This document shows, one piece after another, positions 16,053 to 24,465 of a stretch of DNA of 64,000 bases. How positions within the stretch are numbered: position 1 is the first letter of the stretch; each line of letters starts with the position of its first letter. Below the pieces are notes generated by a model, which saw nothing but the letters and a program-made list of their open reading frames with translations, ran no database searches and was not told the origin of the DNA. The translations under genes were made by a program, and so were the position numbers. This DNA comes from Zoogloea sp. LCSB751 (GTDB taxonomy: Bacteria > Pseudomonadota > Gammaproteobacteria > Burkholderiales > Rhodocyclaceae), in assembly GCF_002028455.1 (NCBI RefSeq), contig NZ_MWUM01000015.1, positions 1 to 64,000 on the forward strand, given 5' to 3'.

Positions 16053-16303
16053 GCAGCACCCCCGCTGGCGTTGGGGTTTGCGAGCCAGGCGCGCACATCC
16101 TCCACACGCCACGCAGTGATGCGGGGCGAGAGCTTCACGGGCTTGGGGAACGTGCCGGCCTTCACCTTCCGCCAGAGCGTCGGTGGCGAAAACGGAACGA
16201 TGGCGGGGATGAGCTGCGATTGCCGGACGTAGCCTTCAGCTGGGAGCTGGCCCAGCAGGACGATGGACGACGCGGATGTTTCGGGGGTGCGAGGGGTAGC
16301 CAT
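16049..16303 (-). CDS. AlpA-family regulator
   Basis: An 84-residue protein with the AlpA/excisionase winged-helix pattern: EGYVRQSQLIPAIVPFSPPT, TLWRKVKAGTFPKPVKLSPR and AWRVEDVRAWL. AlpA proteins activate integrase or excise elements. It is the first gene of the AlpA-M41-primase operon, with AGGAG 8 nt upstream. The 265 bp ahead of it (16304-16568) contain no gene; a GGGCG-N8-CGCCC-like dyad near 16350 may be an operator. Confidence 0.85.
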   Translation of the reverse strand: MATPRTPETSASSIVLLGQLPAEGYVRQSQLIPAIVPFSPPTLWRKVKAGTFPKPVKLSPRITAWRVEDVRAWLANPNASGGAA

Positions 16304-16568
16304 TCGGCGGACTCCTGTCAGAGCCGCCCTTGTGATGCGGGTCGGGCGGCAATTAAGCGCCCTACCACTCTTCCCCCAGTCGCGAAAGACTGTCCTGGGC
16401 CTCGTCCAACTTCACACCCCACGGGGCAAAACAAGCGGGGTTTCACATTGGCACGCTGCCGCTATTTCAGCGGCTGACCTCTCCCGGCTGCTGGCTCGTC
16501 CAGACTGTGGCGGAAGGGAAGGTGGTGGGGGAAAGCTACACGACGTTTCACAGGGCGGTCAAGTTGTA

Positions 16569-16874
16569 TCAAGCTACGGCTTTGGCCTGCGCTACCCCAT
16601 GGGTGTTGAGCCACCCGATGTGCTTCCAGGCTTCGGCCTGCAGCATCTTGGCCGATGCGATGGCCAGGCGGATCAGCGCCCCTCGATCATCGGCACTCAT
16701 CAGCATCGGGCCGTTGTCGTCGGCGGCTAGATCAGCTGCCTCGACCATCTGCAGGATCAGCGCAATACCTTTAGCCGTGTCGTGGGTGTGCTCCGCATGC
16801 GTGGCTCCAGGGATATGCCGGGCGTCATTGGACAGCCAGGAGAAGGCCTCAATGGTGTGAGCGGTCGTGCTCAT
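16569..16874 (-). CDS. Small helical protein of the element
   Basis: A 101-residue, acidic, helical protein starting MSTTAHTIEAFSWLSNDARH and ending with RLAIASAKMLQAEAWKHIGW. I do not recognise a family. Its ATG overlaps the stop of a 43-codon gene by 4 nt. A decayed relative of its C-terminus is present at 4576-4704. It is probably a small regulator or structural accessory of this element family. Confidence 0.6.
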   Translation of the reverse strand: MSTTAHTIEAFSWLSNDARHIPGATHAEHTHDTAKGIALILQMVEAADLAADDNGPMLMSADDRGALIRLAIASAKMLQAEAWKHIGWLNTHGVAQAKAVA

Positions 16875-17002
16875 GCTGCGGCCCTCCCGGCAAACGTCAG
16901 GCGGTAGGCAACGGCTGGGCCGGTGATGCGGCGCAGGGTACGGTAGAGGGTGAAGCGGGCGGAAAGGGTGGGCGTGATAACGCCTGCAGTGATGTTGTGC
17001 AT
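16871..17002 (-). CDS. 43-residue leader-like protein
   Basis: A short gene with GGGAG about 7 nt before its ATG. The product starts MHNITAGVITPTLSARFTLY, is strongly basic with many arginines, and ends GRAAA. The stop overlaps the ATG of the next gene (ATGA), which points to translational coupling. No family is recognised; it might be a real small protein or a coupling leader. Confidence 0.5.
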   Translation of the reverse strand: MHNITAGVITPTLSARFTLYRTLRRITGPAVAYRLTFAGRAAA

Positions 17003-17165
17003 GGTGAAGCTCCCGTAGTGCGGTCAAGAACTCCCGCAGCCCCACGCCAATGGGGCGGCAGGAACCGTGCGGAGTTGGCGTACCGGCCTACAGGAAACCG
17101 GCGAGCCCGAAGGCTCCACCGCACGGCCCCACCATTGAACAGGCGCAGCCATGCAACCGACGTAG

Positions 17166-17186
17166 AAAAGCCGCGTCGTGCGCGGC
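17166..17186 (-). terminator. Terminator after the membrane-protein pair
   Basis: GCCGCG-N5-CGCGGC stem (17170-17186) followed on the minus strand by TTTT. It lies about 90 bp past the stop of the 258-residue membrane protein and separates that operon from the small genes. Confidence 0.6.
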
Positions 17187-17274
17187 CTCAATCGGCCTGT
17201 AGGTTACGGGACGCCAATCCCGCGCCCCTTCTGTCTCAGGGGCATTTATATAGTGCCCCGGTCAGGGGGTGGTG

Positions 17275-18051
17275 TCAAGATTGGGCGGGATCGACTGATG
17301 CTCCTTTTCCCTGCTCTTCTAGCTTGATGTATTGGACATTCATTGTTATGGCTTCGCTATACCGAAGAACAAAGTAATCACCGTCTATCGGGTAAAAGCG
17401 CTGATCCTTATCGTCTAGTTGCTCCGGTATTTTGTCTTTGGCAATCGGACGGCGAGATACTTCGCTGAGAATGAAGCGATCAAGGCCTCCTTCTTGGTCA
17501 ACAAAATAGTCTTCCAAGATACCCACGTACAAAAAGGCCTCTCCAGCCACATCCACTATCGCACTAACCGACACCATATCCGGCTCATTGCTCTTGGAGA
17601 AATCAGCGCCACTCAGTAGGTAATACCAAGGCGCGCCATTAAATCGAAGCATGCGACTTAATGGGTTCTCATGGATATCCAGACGGCAACGGCTCACAAC
17701 ATCGCGAATTAAACCGGGGATTAAGAAGGACGAAATAAGTAAGGAAAGAAAATACTTCGAGACATCTCCAAATTGTGCGCTGATAGCAGCAACAGCAATT
17801 TTTTGGGCTTCGGAACTGGCAGTAAAAAGCGGGAGGACTTTTTCGGGAGCCAAAGCTCGATCACACAGAAAAGCCATTCCCCAAATCCAGATAAGGTGAA
17901 GGAAAGCTGCAAGAAGCACCCCCTCTGTCACCACATTACCAAACGGCGAATGATCGATTGCCGTTCGCTCTACTCGTTTGAAGCGTGATCGCGCGACAAA
18001 TCCAGGAAGAAGGATGACGAAAACAACAATAGCCGGCAGTGCGAAATTCAT
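17275..18051 (-). CDS. DUF6338-like membrane protein, cargo
   Basis: A 258-residue protein. The N-terminal helix (MNFALPAIVVFVILLPGFVA), a second near 45-65 and a third near 105-125 span the membrane; a ~130-residue soluble domain follows (SADFSKSNEPDMVSVSAIV; EAFLYVGILEDYFVDQEGGLDRFILSEVSR). This layout resembles DUF6338 proteins, whose role is unknown. The gene and its 67-codon upstream neighbour are visibly AT-richer than the rest of the element, and they lie next to the integrase, a frequent cargo position. A role in defence or superinfection exclusion is possible but unproven. Confidence 0.6.
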   Translation of the reverse strand: MNFALPAIVVFVILLPGFVARSRFKRVERTAIDHSPFGNVVTEGVLLAAFLHLIWIWGMAFLCDRALAPEKVLPLFTASSEAQKIAVAAISAQFGDVSKYFLSLLISSFLIPGLIRDVVSRCRLDIHENPLSRMLRFNGAPWYYLLSGADFSKSNEPDMVSVSAIVDVAGEAFLYVGILEDYFVDQEGGLDRFILSEVSRRPIAKDKIPEQLDDKDQRFYPIDGDYFVLRYSEAITMNVQYIKLEEQGKGASVDPAQS

Positions 18052-18057
18052 CGGGCC

Positions 18058-18261
18058 TTAAGCTTCCCTTAGGACGACTTTAGGCATGACATGCACTGTT
18101 TTTCCCTCCGTGCGGATAACTATGAGTTGATCCGTTGTCGGATTATCGCGTTGACTTGCGAGCGACGGGGACGCCCTATCCATCAAGAAAGAGCGGAGGG
18201 ACTTCCTTGCATCCGGATCAGCAAGAAGTTGCTTAGCGAGACGACTTTTAAGTGCTTTCAT
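18058..18261 (-). CDS. 67-residue protein paired with the membrane protein
   Basis: Starts MKALKSRLAKQLLADPDARK, has a basic helical N-terminus and a beta-rich end (TDQLIVIRTEGKTVHVMPKV). It ends 6 nt before the membrane-protein start, so the two are one operon. The frame extends to 18315, but this ATG gives a compact protein; neither start has a strong ribosome site. No family is recognised. Confidence 0.5.
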   Translation of the reverse strand: MKALKSRLAKQLLADPDARKSLRSFLMDRASPSLASQRDNPTTDQLIVIRTEGKTVHVMPKVVLREA

Positions 18262-18347
18262 GGTTGAACTGTGCCACAAAACAGACAAATGTGAGTAGTT
18301 TGGGCACGACCTCATTCAGCGCGAACGCGCAAAGTCCTACGCGTTCA

Positions 18348-19679
18348 TCAGGCTGCATTCTTGGCTGTGTGCAATGGCACCACGTTGGCGGCATCGGTAC
18401 GAGTCAGCAGGTCCAGGCGTTCGCCCAGCAGACGCCAAGCCTCTCGCATCTCGTTCGCGTAGCTGTGCCGCTGGTAGGTTCGTTTCACGCGGTTTTGCTC
18501 GGTATGGTTCAGGCAGCGTTCGGCCACTTCCGGCAGGACGCCAAGCTCCACCATCATCGTTGCGCCAGTGCGGCGCAGGTCATGCGGCCCCCACTTCCCG
18601 CCGGTGAGCACCAGGGTATCGGACAGCTCGGCCTTTGCCCTGCCCTTCATCGGCGGCAGGCCCGGGCGTTGGCGGTCGCCGAGTTGTTTGGTCACGGTCT
18701 TGGGGCACACCGAACCGGTGCCATAGCGGTTGGGGAAAATCCAAGTCTCCGCGCCTCGATGCTGGGCTGTGTCATTCAGGGCCCGGAAGTGGGCCAGGGC
18801 AAAGTCGGAAAGCGCCACCGTGTGGGCCTTTCCGTTCTTGCTGTGCTCCGGCGGAATCCACCATGTTCCGCGCTCGAAATCCACGTGCTCCCAGCGTGCG
18901 GCCATCAGTTCCCCAATCCGGCAGCACGTCGAAAACGCGATCCAGACGGCCCGCTGCGCCGACTCCGACAATCCAGACTGCGGAAGCTGCCGTGTCAGCG
19001 CCCTGACTTCATCCTCGGATAGCACCCGGTCGCGCTCGGTGTCCTTGCCGCCGATCTTCGCCTTTCGGATGCTGGCGGACGGCTCAAACTCGATCATGTC
19101 GCGATCCACCGCGAAGCGGAACATCTGACGAATCAGGCCGAAGATGAGCTTTGCCATTCGCGGTACGCCGCGCGCCAAGAGGGCATCCGTCACGCCGGTA
19201 ATGTGGCCTTTTCGCACGTCCTCGACAGCCAGGGTGCCGATGATCGGCAATACGTCCTTCTCGAACATGCGGCGAACCTCTGCGCCACCATCCTTGCGGC
19301 GGATCAGATCAACAGAGGCCCAGCGCTCGAACAGATCGAGGACCGTGATTCGGGCATTGATCTTCGCCTGCTCAGCAGCTTGCGCTTCCGCCTCTGCGCG
19401 CTTTCGCGCTTCCTCGTTCTCGCGTTCTTCTATGGGATCGATGCCCTGCTTCCGCTTGGCCGTAATTTGAACTGCCAGCCCGCGCGCGTCGGCAAGGGAT
19501 AGCTCGGGGTAGGTTCCAATTTCAAGCCACCGAGTTTTAGCGCCGGTCTTGTACCGGTACAGCCAGACCTTGGAACCAGACACTCGCACCCGCAGGTACA
19601 GCCCGCCGCCGTCGCTCAGAAATGCGTCGGCATCATCAGCCTTTGCGGCCTTGATTGCCTTGTCGTTCAGCTTGCCCAT
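18348..19679 (-). CDS. int: Tyrosine recombinase integrase (P4 type, DUF4102)
   Basis: A 443-residue protein. Residues about 1-90 are the DUF4102 arm-binding domain (MGKLNDKAIKAAK; DGGGLYLRV), about 110-205 the core-binding SAM-like domain, and the rest is catalytic. Active-site residues seen are R254 (CCRIGELMAARW), H366/R369 (HDLRR), H392 (CLNH) and Y402 (KRTYQRH). It would recombine attP with the tRNA-Pro 3' end. AGGGG sits 7 nt before the chosen ATG; ATG 19682 and TTG 19685 are alternatives. It is transcribed away from attR, with the putative arm sites directly upstream, so it may repress itself by binding them. Confidence 0.93.
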   Translation of the reverse strand: MGKLNDKAIKAAKADDADAFLSDGGGLYLRVRVSGSKVWLYRYKTGAKTRWLEIGTYPELSLADARGLAVQITAKRKQGIDPIEERENEEARKRAEAEAQAAEQAKINARITVLDLFERWASVDLIRRKDGGAEVRRMFEKDVLPIIGTLAVEDVRKGHITGVTDALLARGVPRMAKLIFGLIRQMFRFAVDRDMIEFEPSASIRKAKIGGKDTERDRVLSEDEVRALTRQLPQSGLSESAQRAVWIAFSTCCRIGELMAARWEHVDFERGTWWIPPEHSKNGKAHTVALSDFALAHFRALNDTAQHRGAETWIFPNRYGTGSVCPKTVTKQLGDRQRPGLPPMKGRAKAELSDTLVLTGGKWGPHDLRRTGATMMVELGVLPEVAERCLNHTEQNRVKRTYQRHSYANEMREAWRLLGERLDLLTRTDAANVVPLHTAKNAA

Positions 19680-19697
19680 CATCAATCCCCTGTGACT

Positions 19698-19731
19698 GGT
19701 GACACTTTTGGTGACACCTTGGCGTGAGACA
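19698..19731. repeat. Right integrase arm-type repeats
   Basis: 19698-19724 is identical to 4398-4424 (two GGTGACAC units), directly upstream of the integrase start. The adjoining TGGCGTGAGACA (19720-19731) also occurs at 12489-12500. Confidence 0.6.
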
Positions 19732-19847
19732 CAGTGAGATTGTATGACTTGCGATGAACCACCACAAGCCGATCAATCATTGAAAATCAACTACTTAAAA
19801 CACACCCATTCATATCAGGTCGTATCAGGAAACGTCATAAAACCATT

Positions 19848-19939
19848 ATGGGGTGCAAGGGGTAGCGAGTTCGAATCCCGCCGCCCCGACCAATAGAATC
19901 AAGCACTTAGCCAACTCTTCGGAGTTGGCTTTTTGCTTT
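19848..19939. repeat. attR: 92-bp partial tRNA-Pro copy
   Basis: Carries the anticodon-loop-to-CCA part of tRNA-Pro(GGG) and its terminator without the 5' half, so it is not a functional tRNA. It differs from attL at three positions, which helps assign chromosome-derived versus element-derived sequence. Confidence 0.88.
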
Positions 19940-20081
19940 CTAGCAGTCAAGAGCTACCCTAGTAGCTGTTTGGTTGCCGTAAGGCAATCGCTTCCAATGC
20001 CCGGTTGCCGAAGTGGCGTCCTTGACACACCCCGCGGACAGAAGAGCGTCACAACCGACAACACGGCTATTGGTGTGCTCC

Positions 20082-20356
20082 TCGCTGCAGATGGCGATCA
20101 CCCAGCACCGCCCTGAGCCCGGCCTGATCGTTCATTCCAAGCGCCGCAATCAATATGCCAGCAAGGCCCACCGCCGCTTGCTTGAGCGCCACAGCTTGCA
20201 GGCAGCATAAGCCGAAAAGACAATGGCTGGGACAACGCAGTGATGGAGCGCTTCTTCCTGAACCTGAAAATGGAGCGTGTCTGGCAACGTGACTACGCCA
20301 ACCATGCCGAAGCCACACGCGATGTTACCGAGCACATCGCTGGCTTCTACAACTGA
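20082..20356 (+). pseudogene. IS3-family OrfB transposase remnant
   Basis: Two frames carry consecutive pieces of an IS3 OrfB core: LQMAITQHRPEPGLIVHSKR then NQYASKAHRRLL, and after a frameshift near 20205 DNGWDNAVMERFFLNLKMER with RDYANHAEATRDV. WDNA-(M)E-FF is the region of the catalytic glutamate. The frame ends early at TGA after AGFYN, before the usual C-terminus. It lies just outside attR. Confidence 0.75.
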
Positions 20357-20375
20357 CATTGATTGACTGAGCAAT

Positions 20376-20648
20376 TCAGTCTGCCATTAGAGCTCGCCCC
20401 CCAGAAAGTTCAGCTTTGACGAACCCGAAAAATTCAGACGGGCGGACCTTCAAGGCTGTACAAAGCTTGAAAACCGTCTTCACGCTGGCAGAGTTCTTCC
20501 CGAGTTCTATCAACGAGATGTAGTTCCGATCAAGGTCTGCTGCGAAGGCGAGCTTTTCCTGCGACAGACGTTTCCGCTGCCGAAGTTCCCGCACCACTCG
20601 TCCGAACGCCTGATCTGGTTCCACTGCCTTGCCCAATAAGTTGGGCAA
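20376..20648 (-). CDS. XRE-family transcriptional regulator
   Basis: About 90 residues, nearly all one helix-turn-helix domain: FGRVVRELRQRKRLSQEKLA, DLDRNYISLIELGKNSASVK and TVFKLCTALKVRPSEFF. Such small XRE proteins act as autoregulators or antitoxins. No toxin gene is adjacent. The start is unsure: TTG 20648 is the longest, with TTG at codon 5 and GTG at codon 9 as alternatives. A short palindrome GCCCAA-TAAG-TTGGGC overlaps the start and may be its operator. Confidence 0.75.
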   Translation of the reverse strand: MPNLLGKAVEPDQAFGRVVRELRQRKRLSQEKLAFAADLDRNYISLIELGKNSASVKTVFKLCTALKVRPSEFFGFVKAELSGGRALMAD

Positions 20649-20723
20649 GGTTCGCGGCTCTGCACGCTTCCGTCTTCATAGCATATGCTGCAAAATGCTT
20701 ATTTTGCATAGATGAGGATGGTT

Positions 20724-21188
20724 ATGGCGCTAGTTGCGTGTAGAGAGTGCGGGAAGCAGATCAGCACTGAGGCTAAAAGCTGCCCGAGTTGTGGGACGCC
20801 AGCGCCCGCGAAGCGAAAGGGGATGGGGAGCTTCAGCAAATTTATGCTGATCGTCCTTGGGCTAGGCATGCTGGTTTCCATTTTAGCCCCCAAAAAGGAG
20901 GGCGGTACGCCTGCCACCACCCCAAAAGAAAGTCATCTTGAAAGGCCCACCCCTGCGGCTAAACCCGTACAGGAAGCGACTGCCCCCCGTGATGAACACT
21001 GCTTCGACTACGGTGCCGCAATAGCGAAGGTCTATATGGCGAACATCAATCAGGCTGCTCAAGTTGACTTGATGGCCTCACAAATGATGGAAAGAGGCTG
21101 CAGCGACAGAGCAGGCGATGAGGGTGAGGACTGTGTCCGCCAATGCAAGACCGGCTTCAAGGTAGAAGCTCGCGATTTATTGAAGTAG
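20724..21188 (+). CDS. Zinc-ribbon membrane protein
   Basis: A 154-residue protein. Residues 6-23 form a zinc ribbon (C6, C9, C20, C23; CRECGKQISTEAKSCPSCG). One membrane helix follows at about 37-57, then a proline-rich linker and a C-terminal domain with four cysteines. Proteins of this plan are common and uncharacterised. The chosen ATG has GAGG 6 nt upstream; an upstream ATG at 20712 has none. It is monocistronic, between two insertion-sequence relics. Confidence 0.7.
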   Translation: MALVACRECGKQISTEAKSCPSCGTPAPAKRKGMGSFSKFMLIVLGLGMLVSILAPKKEGGTPATTPKESHLERPTPAAKPVQEATAPRDEHCFDYGAAIAKVYMANINQAAQVDLMASQMMERGCSDRAGDEGEDCVRQCKTGFKVEARDLLK

Positions 21189-21449
21189 TTGAAGGCTATT
21201 TGGATATTTCTCGATGGCCCTATGTATCGTTACAGTCCTTCGATGCGTAATGGCGTCATTTCTATCGTCCTTAGGCTATCACGTCGTTGCCGGACTGTAC
21301 GAGCCGCAAGAACCTAGAGTTAGCACCGTGTGAGGTGGGCAGGCTGGCTAAGGATGTGCGAGCAAAACCCTCAGCGTAAGGATGTTCAAGCTCCAGAAGT
21401 TTCTCCACCCCGAAGAGAACTAAGAAGGAGACTACGCCTTTGGCTTCAT

Positions 21450-21962
21450 CTTGACGATGCGGATCTTGAAGAGTTGTTCATCGATGCCACGATTGTTCGT
21501 GCGCATCAGCACGCGGCCGGGGCACGAAAAAAACGGTACGCATCAGGACCAGGCCATTGGGCGCTCACGCGGCGGACTGACCACCAAGATCCACGCCTGC
21601 GTTGATGCGCTGGGCAATCCGATCCGCTTGATTCTGACCGCAGGACAAGTCGCGGACGTCACGCAGGGGGCCGCATTGATCGAGCGCTTCGAGGCCGGAG
21701 CGGTCATTGCTGACAAGGGCTACGACAGTGACAGCTTGATTCAGACGATCGAAGGCGCGGGGCTCAAGCCATCATCCCGCCGCGCAGCAACCGCAAGGCC
21801 CCGCGCGCGGTTGATTGGCACCACTACAAGGCCAGAAATCTCGTTGAACGGTTCTTCAACCGCCTCAAGCAATTACGACGTCTGGCAACGCGCTATGACA
21901 AGCTGGTCACACGCTTCAATGCATTCCCGCAACTCGCTTGTGCCTATATCTGGCTAATGTGA
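21450..21962 (+). pseudogene. IS5-family (IS427-like) transposase, two frameshifts
   Basis: Three successive frames encode one continuous transposase: LEELFIDATIVRAHQHAAGA; then GRSRGGLTTKIHACVDALGN through AVIADKGYD; then AIIPPRSNRKAPRAVDWHHY and ARNLVERFFNRLKQLRRL to AYIWLM and stop. All three DDE residues (in FIDATIV, ADKGYD and VERFF) survive. The frames break near 21530 and 21770. The N-terminal ~60 residues are not recognisable. GAACACACCCTA just past the stop resembles the right terminal repeat. Confidence 0.8.
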
Positions 21963-21984
21963 ACACACCCTAGTCCCTCTTCTA

Positions 21985-23133
21985 TCAAGCGGGTCTACCG
22001 GGGCTCCCCTCATAGAGCGCCAGATAATTGCCCATCATCGCATCCATGCTGAAGTTGGCGAGCACGCGTTCGCGCCCTGCCGCTCCCATCGTACGAGCCT
22101 TTGCGGTGTCGTTGAACAGCATTTCAAATGCGACCCCCATCCTCTCCGGATCTACCGCTGGCACGAGCAAACCGGTTTGCTGATCGACGACAAGCTCAGG
22201 ATTCCCCCCCACTGCAGTGGCAACCACAGGCAGACCCGACGCCATGGCTTCCAGCAAGGTATTGGAGATGCCCTCGGCCTGGGATGGCAACACGAAAACA
22301 TCAAGACCCCGCATGATCTCCGGCACATCGGAACGCTCGCCCGCCATCCACACCAGATCGTCCAGCCCCTCGCTTTTCACCAACGCCGCAAGACTTCCGG
22401 CCAGCGGTCCGTCGCCAACGAGGATCAGGCGCGCACGTCGAGCGGCCTCCGGATTTGCTCGCACGAACACCGCGAAGGCGCGGACCAGCGTTGGCTGATC
22501 CTTCACAGCCTGCTGACGACCGACGGTGCCGAACACGTAAAGGCCGGGATCGTTGAACGGTGAGCCGGCAATGTCCCGCCGCGTCGAGGCCGGCACGAAA
22601 CGATCGGCGTTCACTCCATTACAGATACGTCGGACACGCCCCGCCTCGATACCAACCCGTTCTACAAGATAAGACTCGATCGTCCGCGACAGGGCAATAT
22701 ATCTGCTAACGAACGGGGAATAGATTTTTCGCAGCAGCTGGTACTTGCGGCTCCGTCCATCCGGATCGGAGTTGTCCCAGCCGTGTTCTCCATGCAGCCT
22801 CAAGGGCACCCCCGCCAACCAGGCCGGCACCACCATCTCGAGGGCAGCCAAATTGCGCGTGTGCACCACGGCAGGCTTGAGTTGCCGCAGCATCCGGTAG
22901 ATCTTCGGGTACAACCTGAAACCATGCCCTGCGCCTTTGTTGATCGAGACGAATTCAACGTCACTGCGCTGTATGCGCTGACAGAAGGATGGCGAGCAGT
23001 AGGCCAGAGCAACGATCATGTGCCTGAAACGCTCTACAGGCATCCGGTTGATCAGGTTTACGATACCGTTCTCGAGACCGCCTACATCGAAGCTGTAGAC
23101 AATGTGAATAATCAGGGGGCGACTGTCGCTCAT
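21985..23133 (-). CDS. GT4 glycosyltransferase (TIGR03088 type)
   Basis: A 382-residue GT-B glycosyltransferase with both Rossmann halves: IIHIVYSFDVGGLENGIVNL at the N-terminus, the HTRNLAALEM and LHGEHGWDN middle, and the nucleotide-sugar site EGISNTLLEAMASGLPVVAT near residues 285-304. The sequence is typical of the sugar transferases associated with exopolysaccharide (EpsH/XrtA) clusters in betaproteobacteria. It transfers a sugar from an NDP donor in surface polysaccharide synthesis. Here it is alone, next to transposon relics, so the rest of such a locus must be elsewhere or lost. Confidence 0.85.
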   Translation of the reverse strand: MSDSRPLIIHIVYSFDVGGLENGIVNLINRMPVERFRHMIVALAYCSPSFCQRIQRSDVEFVSINKGAGHGFRLYPKIYRMLRQLKPAVVHTRNLAALEMVVPAWLAGVPLRLHGEHGWDNSDPDGRSRKYQLLRKIYSPFVSRYIALSRTIESYLVERVGIEAGRVRRICNGVNADRFVPASTRRDIAGSPFNDPGLYVFGTVGRQQAVKDQPTLVRAFAVFVRANPEAARRARLILVGDGPLAGSLAALVKSEGLDDLVWMAGERSDVPEIMRGLDVFVLPSQAEGISNTLLEAMASGLPVVATAVGGNPELVVDQQTGLLVPAVDPERMGVAFEMLFNDTAKARTMGAAGRERVLANFSMDAMMGNYLALYEGSPGRPA

Positions 23134-23291
23134 CTTTCCAGGCCTGGGAGACTCTCCGAATCAGTCGCGGACTATAGCAGGTCTCTTTGCCGCCTATTCC
23201 GGACGGATTTCCTGGAAGCACGCAATTTCCGTCACCTGGCAGCAGTCAACGCGCGCCACCTCCCGACAGGACGAACACGAAGACCACCACA

Positions 23292-23888
23292 ATGAACAGC
23301 GACAAACCCTACGCCCCCGCCTGCGACCGCAACAGGGACGCCATCCTCGACGTACTGCGCATCCGCTTCGCCGGATCTCGGAAGGTTCTGGAAATCGGCT
23401 CGGGGACAGGTCAGCATGCGGTCCACTTTGCCGCCGCTCTGCCCCACTTGTCCTGGCAGACCAGCGACCGGGCCGACAGTCTGCCAGGTATCCGGCAATG
23501 GCTTGCAGGGGCCAGCTTGCCCAACACGCCGTCTCCGCTCGAACTTGATGTGAATGGTCCGTGGCCCATCGAACGCTTCGACGCCGTGTTCACGGCCAAC
23601 ACCCTGCACATCATGAGCTGGGCCAGCGTCCGGGCCTTCTTCCGGAGCCTGCCTCAAGTGCTCACCCCCGATGCATACCTGACCGTCTATGGCCCTTTCA
23701 ACTATGAAGGGCACTTCACCAGCATCAGCAATGCCAAGTTCGATGCCAGTCTGAAATCCATGAATCCCGAATCCGGCATCCGGGACTTCGAAGCGGTCGA
23801 TGCCCTGGCTGCGGAGTGTGGTTTCGAACTTGTCGCCGATGAGGCGATGCCAGCCAACAACCGCTGCCTGAGCTGGCAGCGGCGCTGA
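23292..23888 (+). CDS. DUF938 class I SAM-dependent methyltransferase
   Basis: A 198-residue protein. Motif I VLEIGSGTGQHAVHFA lies near residue 36 and motif II DAVFTANTLHIMSW near 98, with the family opening YAPACDRNRDAIL. DUF938 proteins bind SAM; substrates are unknown. The start at MNSDKP is supported by the family N-terminus; the frame runs upstream without a better site. It is divergent from the glycosyltransferase and convergent with the next gene, with only 3 nt between stops. Confidence 0.85.
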   Translation: MNSDKPYAPACDRNRDAILDVLRIRFAGSRKVLEIGSGTGQHAVHFAAALPHLSWQTSDRADSLPGIRQWLAGASLPNTPSPLELDVNGPWPIERFDAVFTANTLHIMSWASVRAFFRSLPQVLTPDAYLTVYGPFNYEGHFTSISNAKFDASLKSMNPESGIRDFEAVDALAAECGFELVADEAMPANNRCLSWQRR

Positions 23889-23891
23889 CCA

Positions 23892-24422
23892 TCACGCGCG
23901 GTTCAGCCCCAGCAACCCCATCGGCCCGTTGGACGTGTTCAGAACGACAGAACCAATCCCGCCCCCCTGTTGCTGCTGCACGCCATAGATGGACAGATTT
24001 CCTGTGTCGAAGGAAAACACATCGCCCGATAGCTTCACCAGCAACTTGCCCGCATTCGGAAACCACGCATACGCCATGTCGTTCTGGCTACCGGAACTCG
24101 CCGGCGAGCCCAATTCGGCCGGCCACCAGTTGGCCGACTGGGCGAAACCCCAATTGTTGCCGGCCGGTACAGCCGCAGGCGGCACCTCCCGATGCTGGGA
24201 CAATTCACTGAGGAGGGCACCGACGCGCCACTTGAGCCCCTCGTTGAACATGTCACCGATCATCATCATGCCGCCGCTCATCCACTGCCCCATCCCGCCC
24301 AGTTCGGGATGACTGAACTGGGCCTGGCTGTAGCCACCGGCCTGCAAGGCCGAATAGGCAGCTCGGCCGGCATCGGCGCTGAACCCGTGCCGGGCGGCAA
24401 TATCCTCGATCGTGCTGCTCAT
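23892..24422 (-). CDS. Conserved hypothetical protein, Met/Gly-rich
   Basis: A 176-residue protein beginning MSSTIEDIAARHGFSADAGR. It contains a GGMGQWMSGGMMMIGDMF stretch near residues 42-59 and a tryptophan-rich middle, and ends NTSNGPMGLLGLNRA. There is no signal peptide or transmembrane segment. AGGAG lies 6 nt ahead of the chosen ATG. I do not recognise a function; the C-terminal half looks beta-rich. Confidence 0.65.
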   Translation of the reverse strand: MSSTIEDIAARHGFSADAGRAAYSALQAGGYSQAQFSHPELGGMGQWMSGGMMMIGDMFNEGLKWRVGALLSELSQHREVPPAAVPAGNNWGFAQSANWWPAELGSPASSGSQNDMAYAWFPNAGKLLVKLSGDVFSFDTGNLSIYGVQQQQGGGIGSVVLNTSNGPMGLLGLNRA

Positions 24423-24465
24423 GGAAATCTCCTGTTGAATAGAGTGTTCTGTACGTTGCCGCAAC

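Noticed and set aside
20376-21188. XRE regulator and zinc-ribbon gene as a toxin-antitoxin pair
   Set aside because: They are divergent, have separate starts, and the zinc-ribbon membrane protein has no toxin feature.
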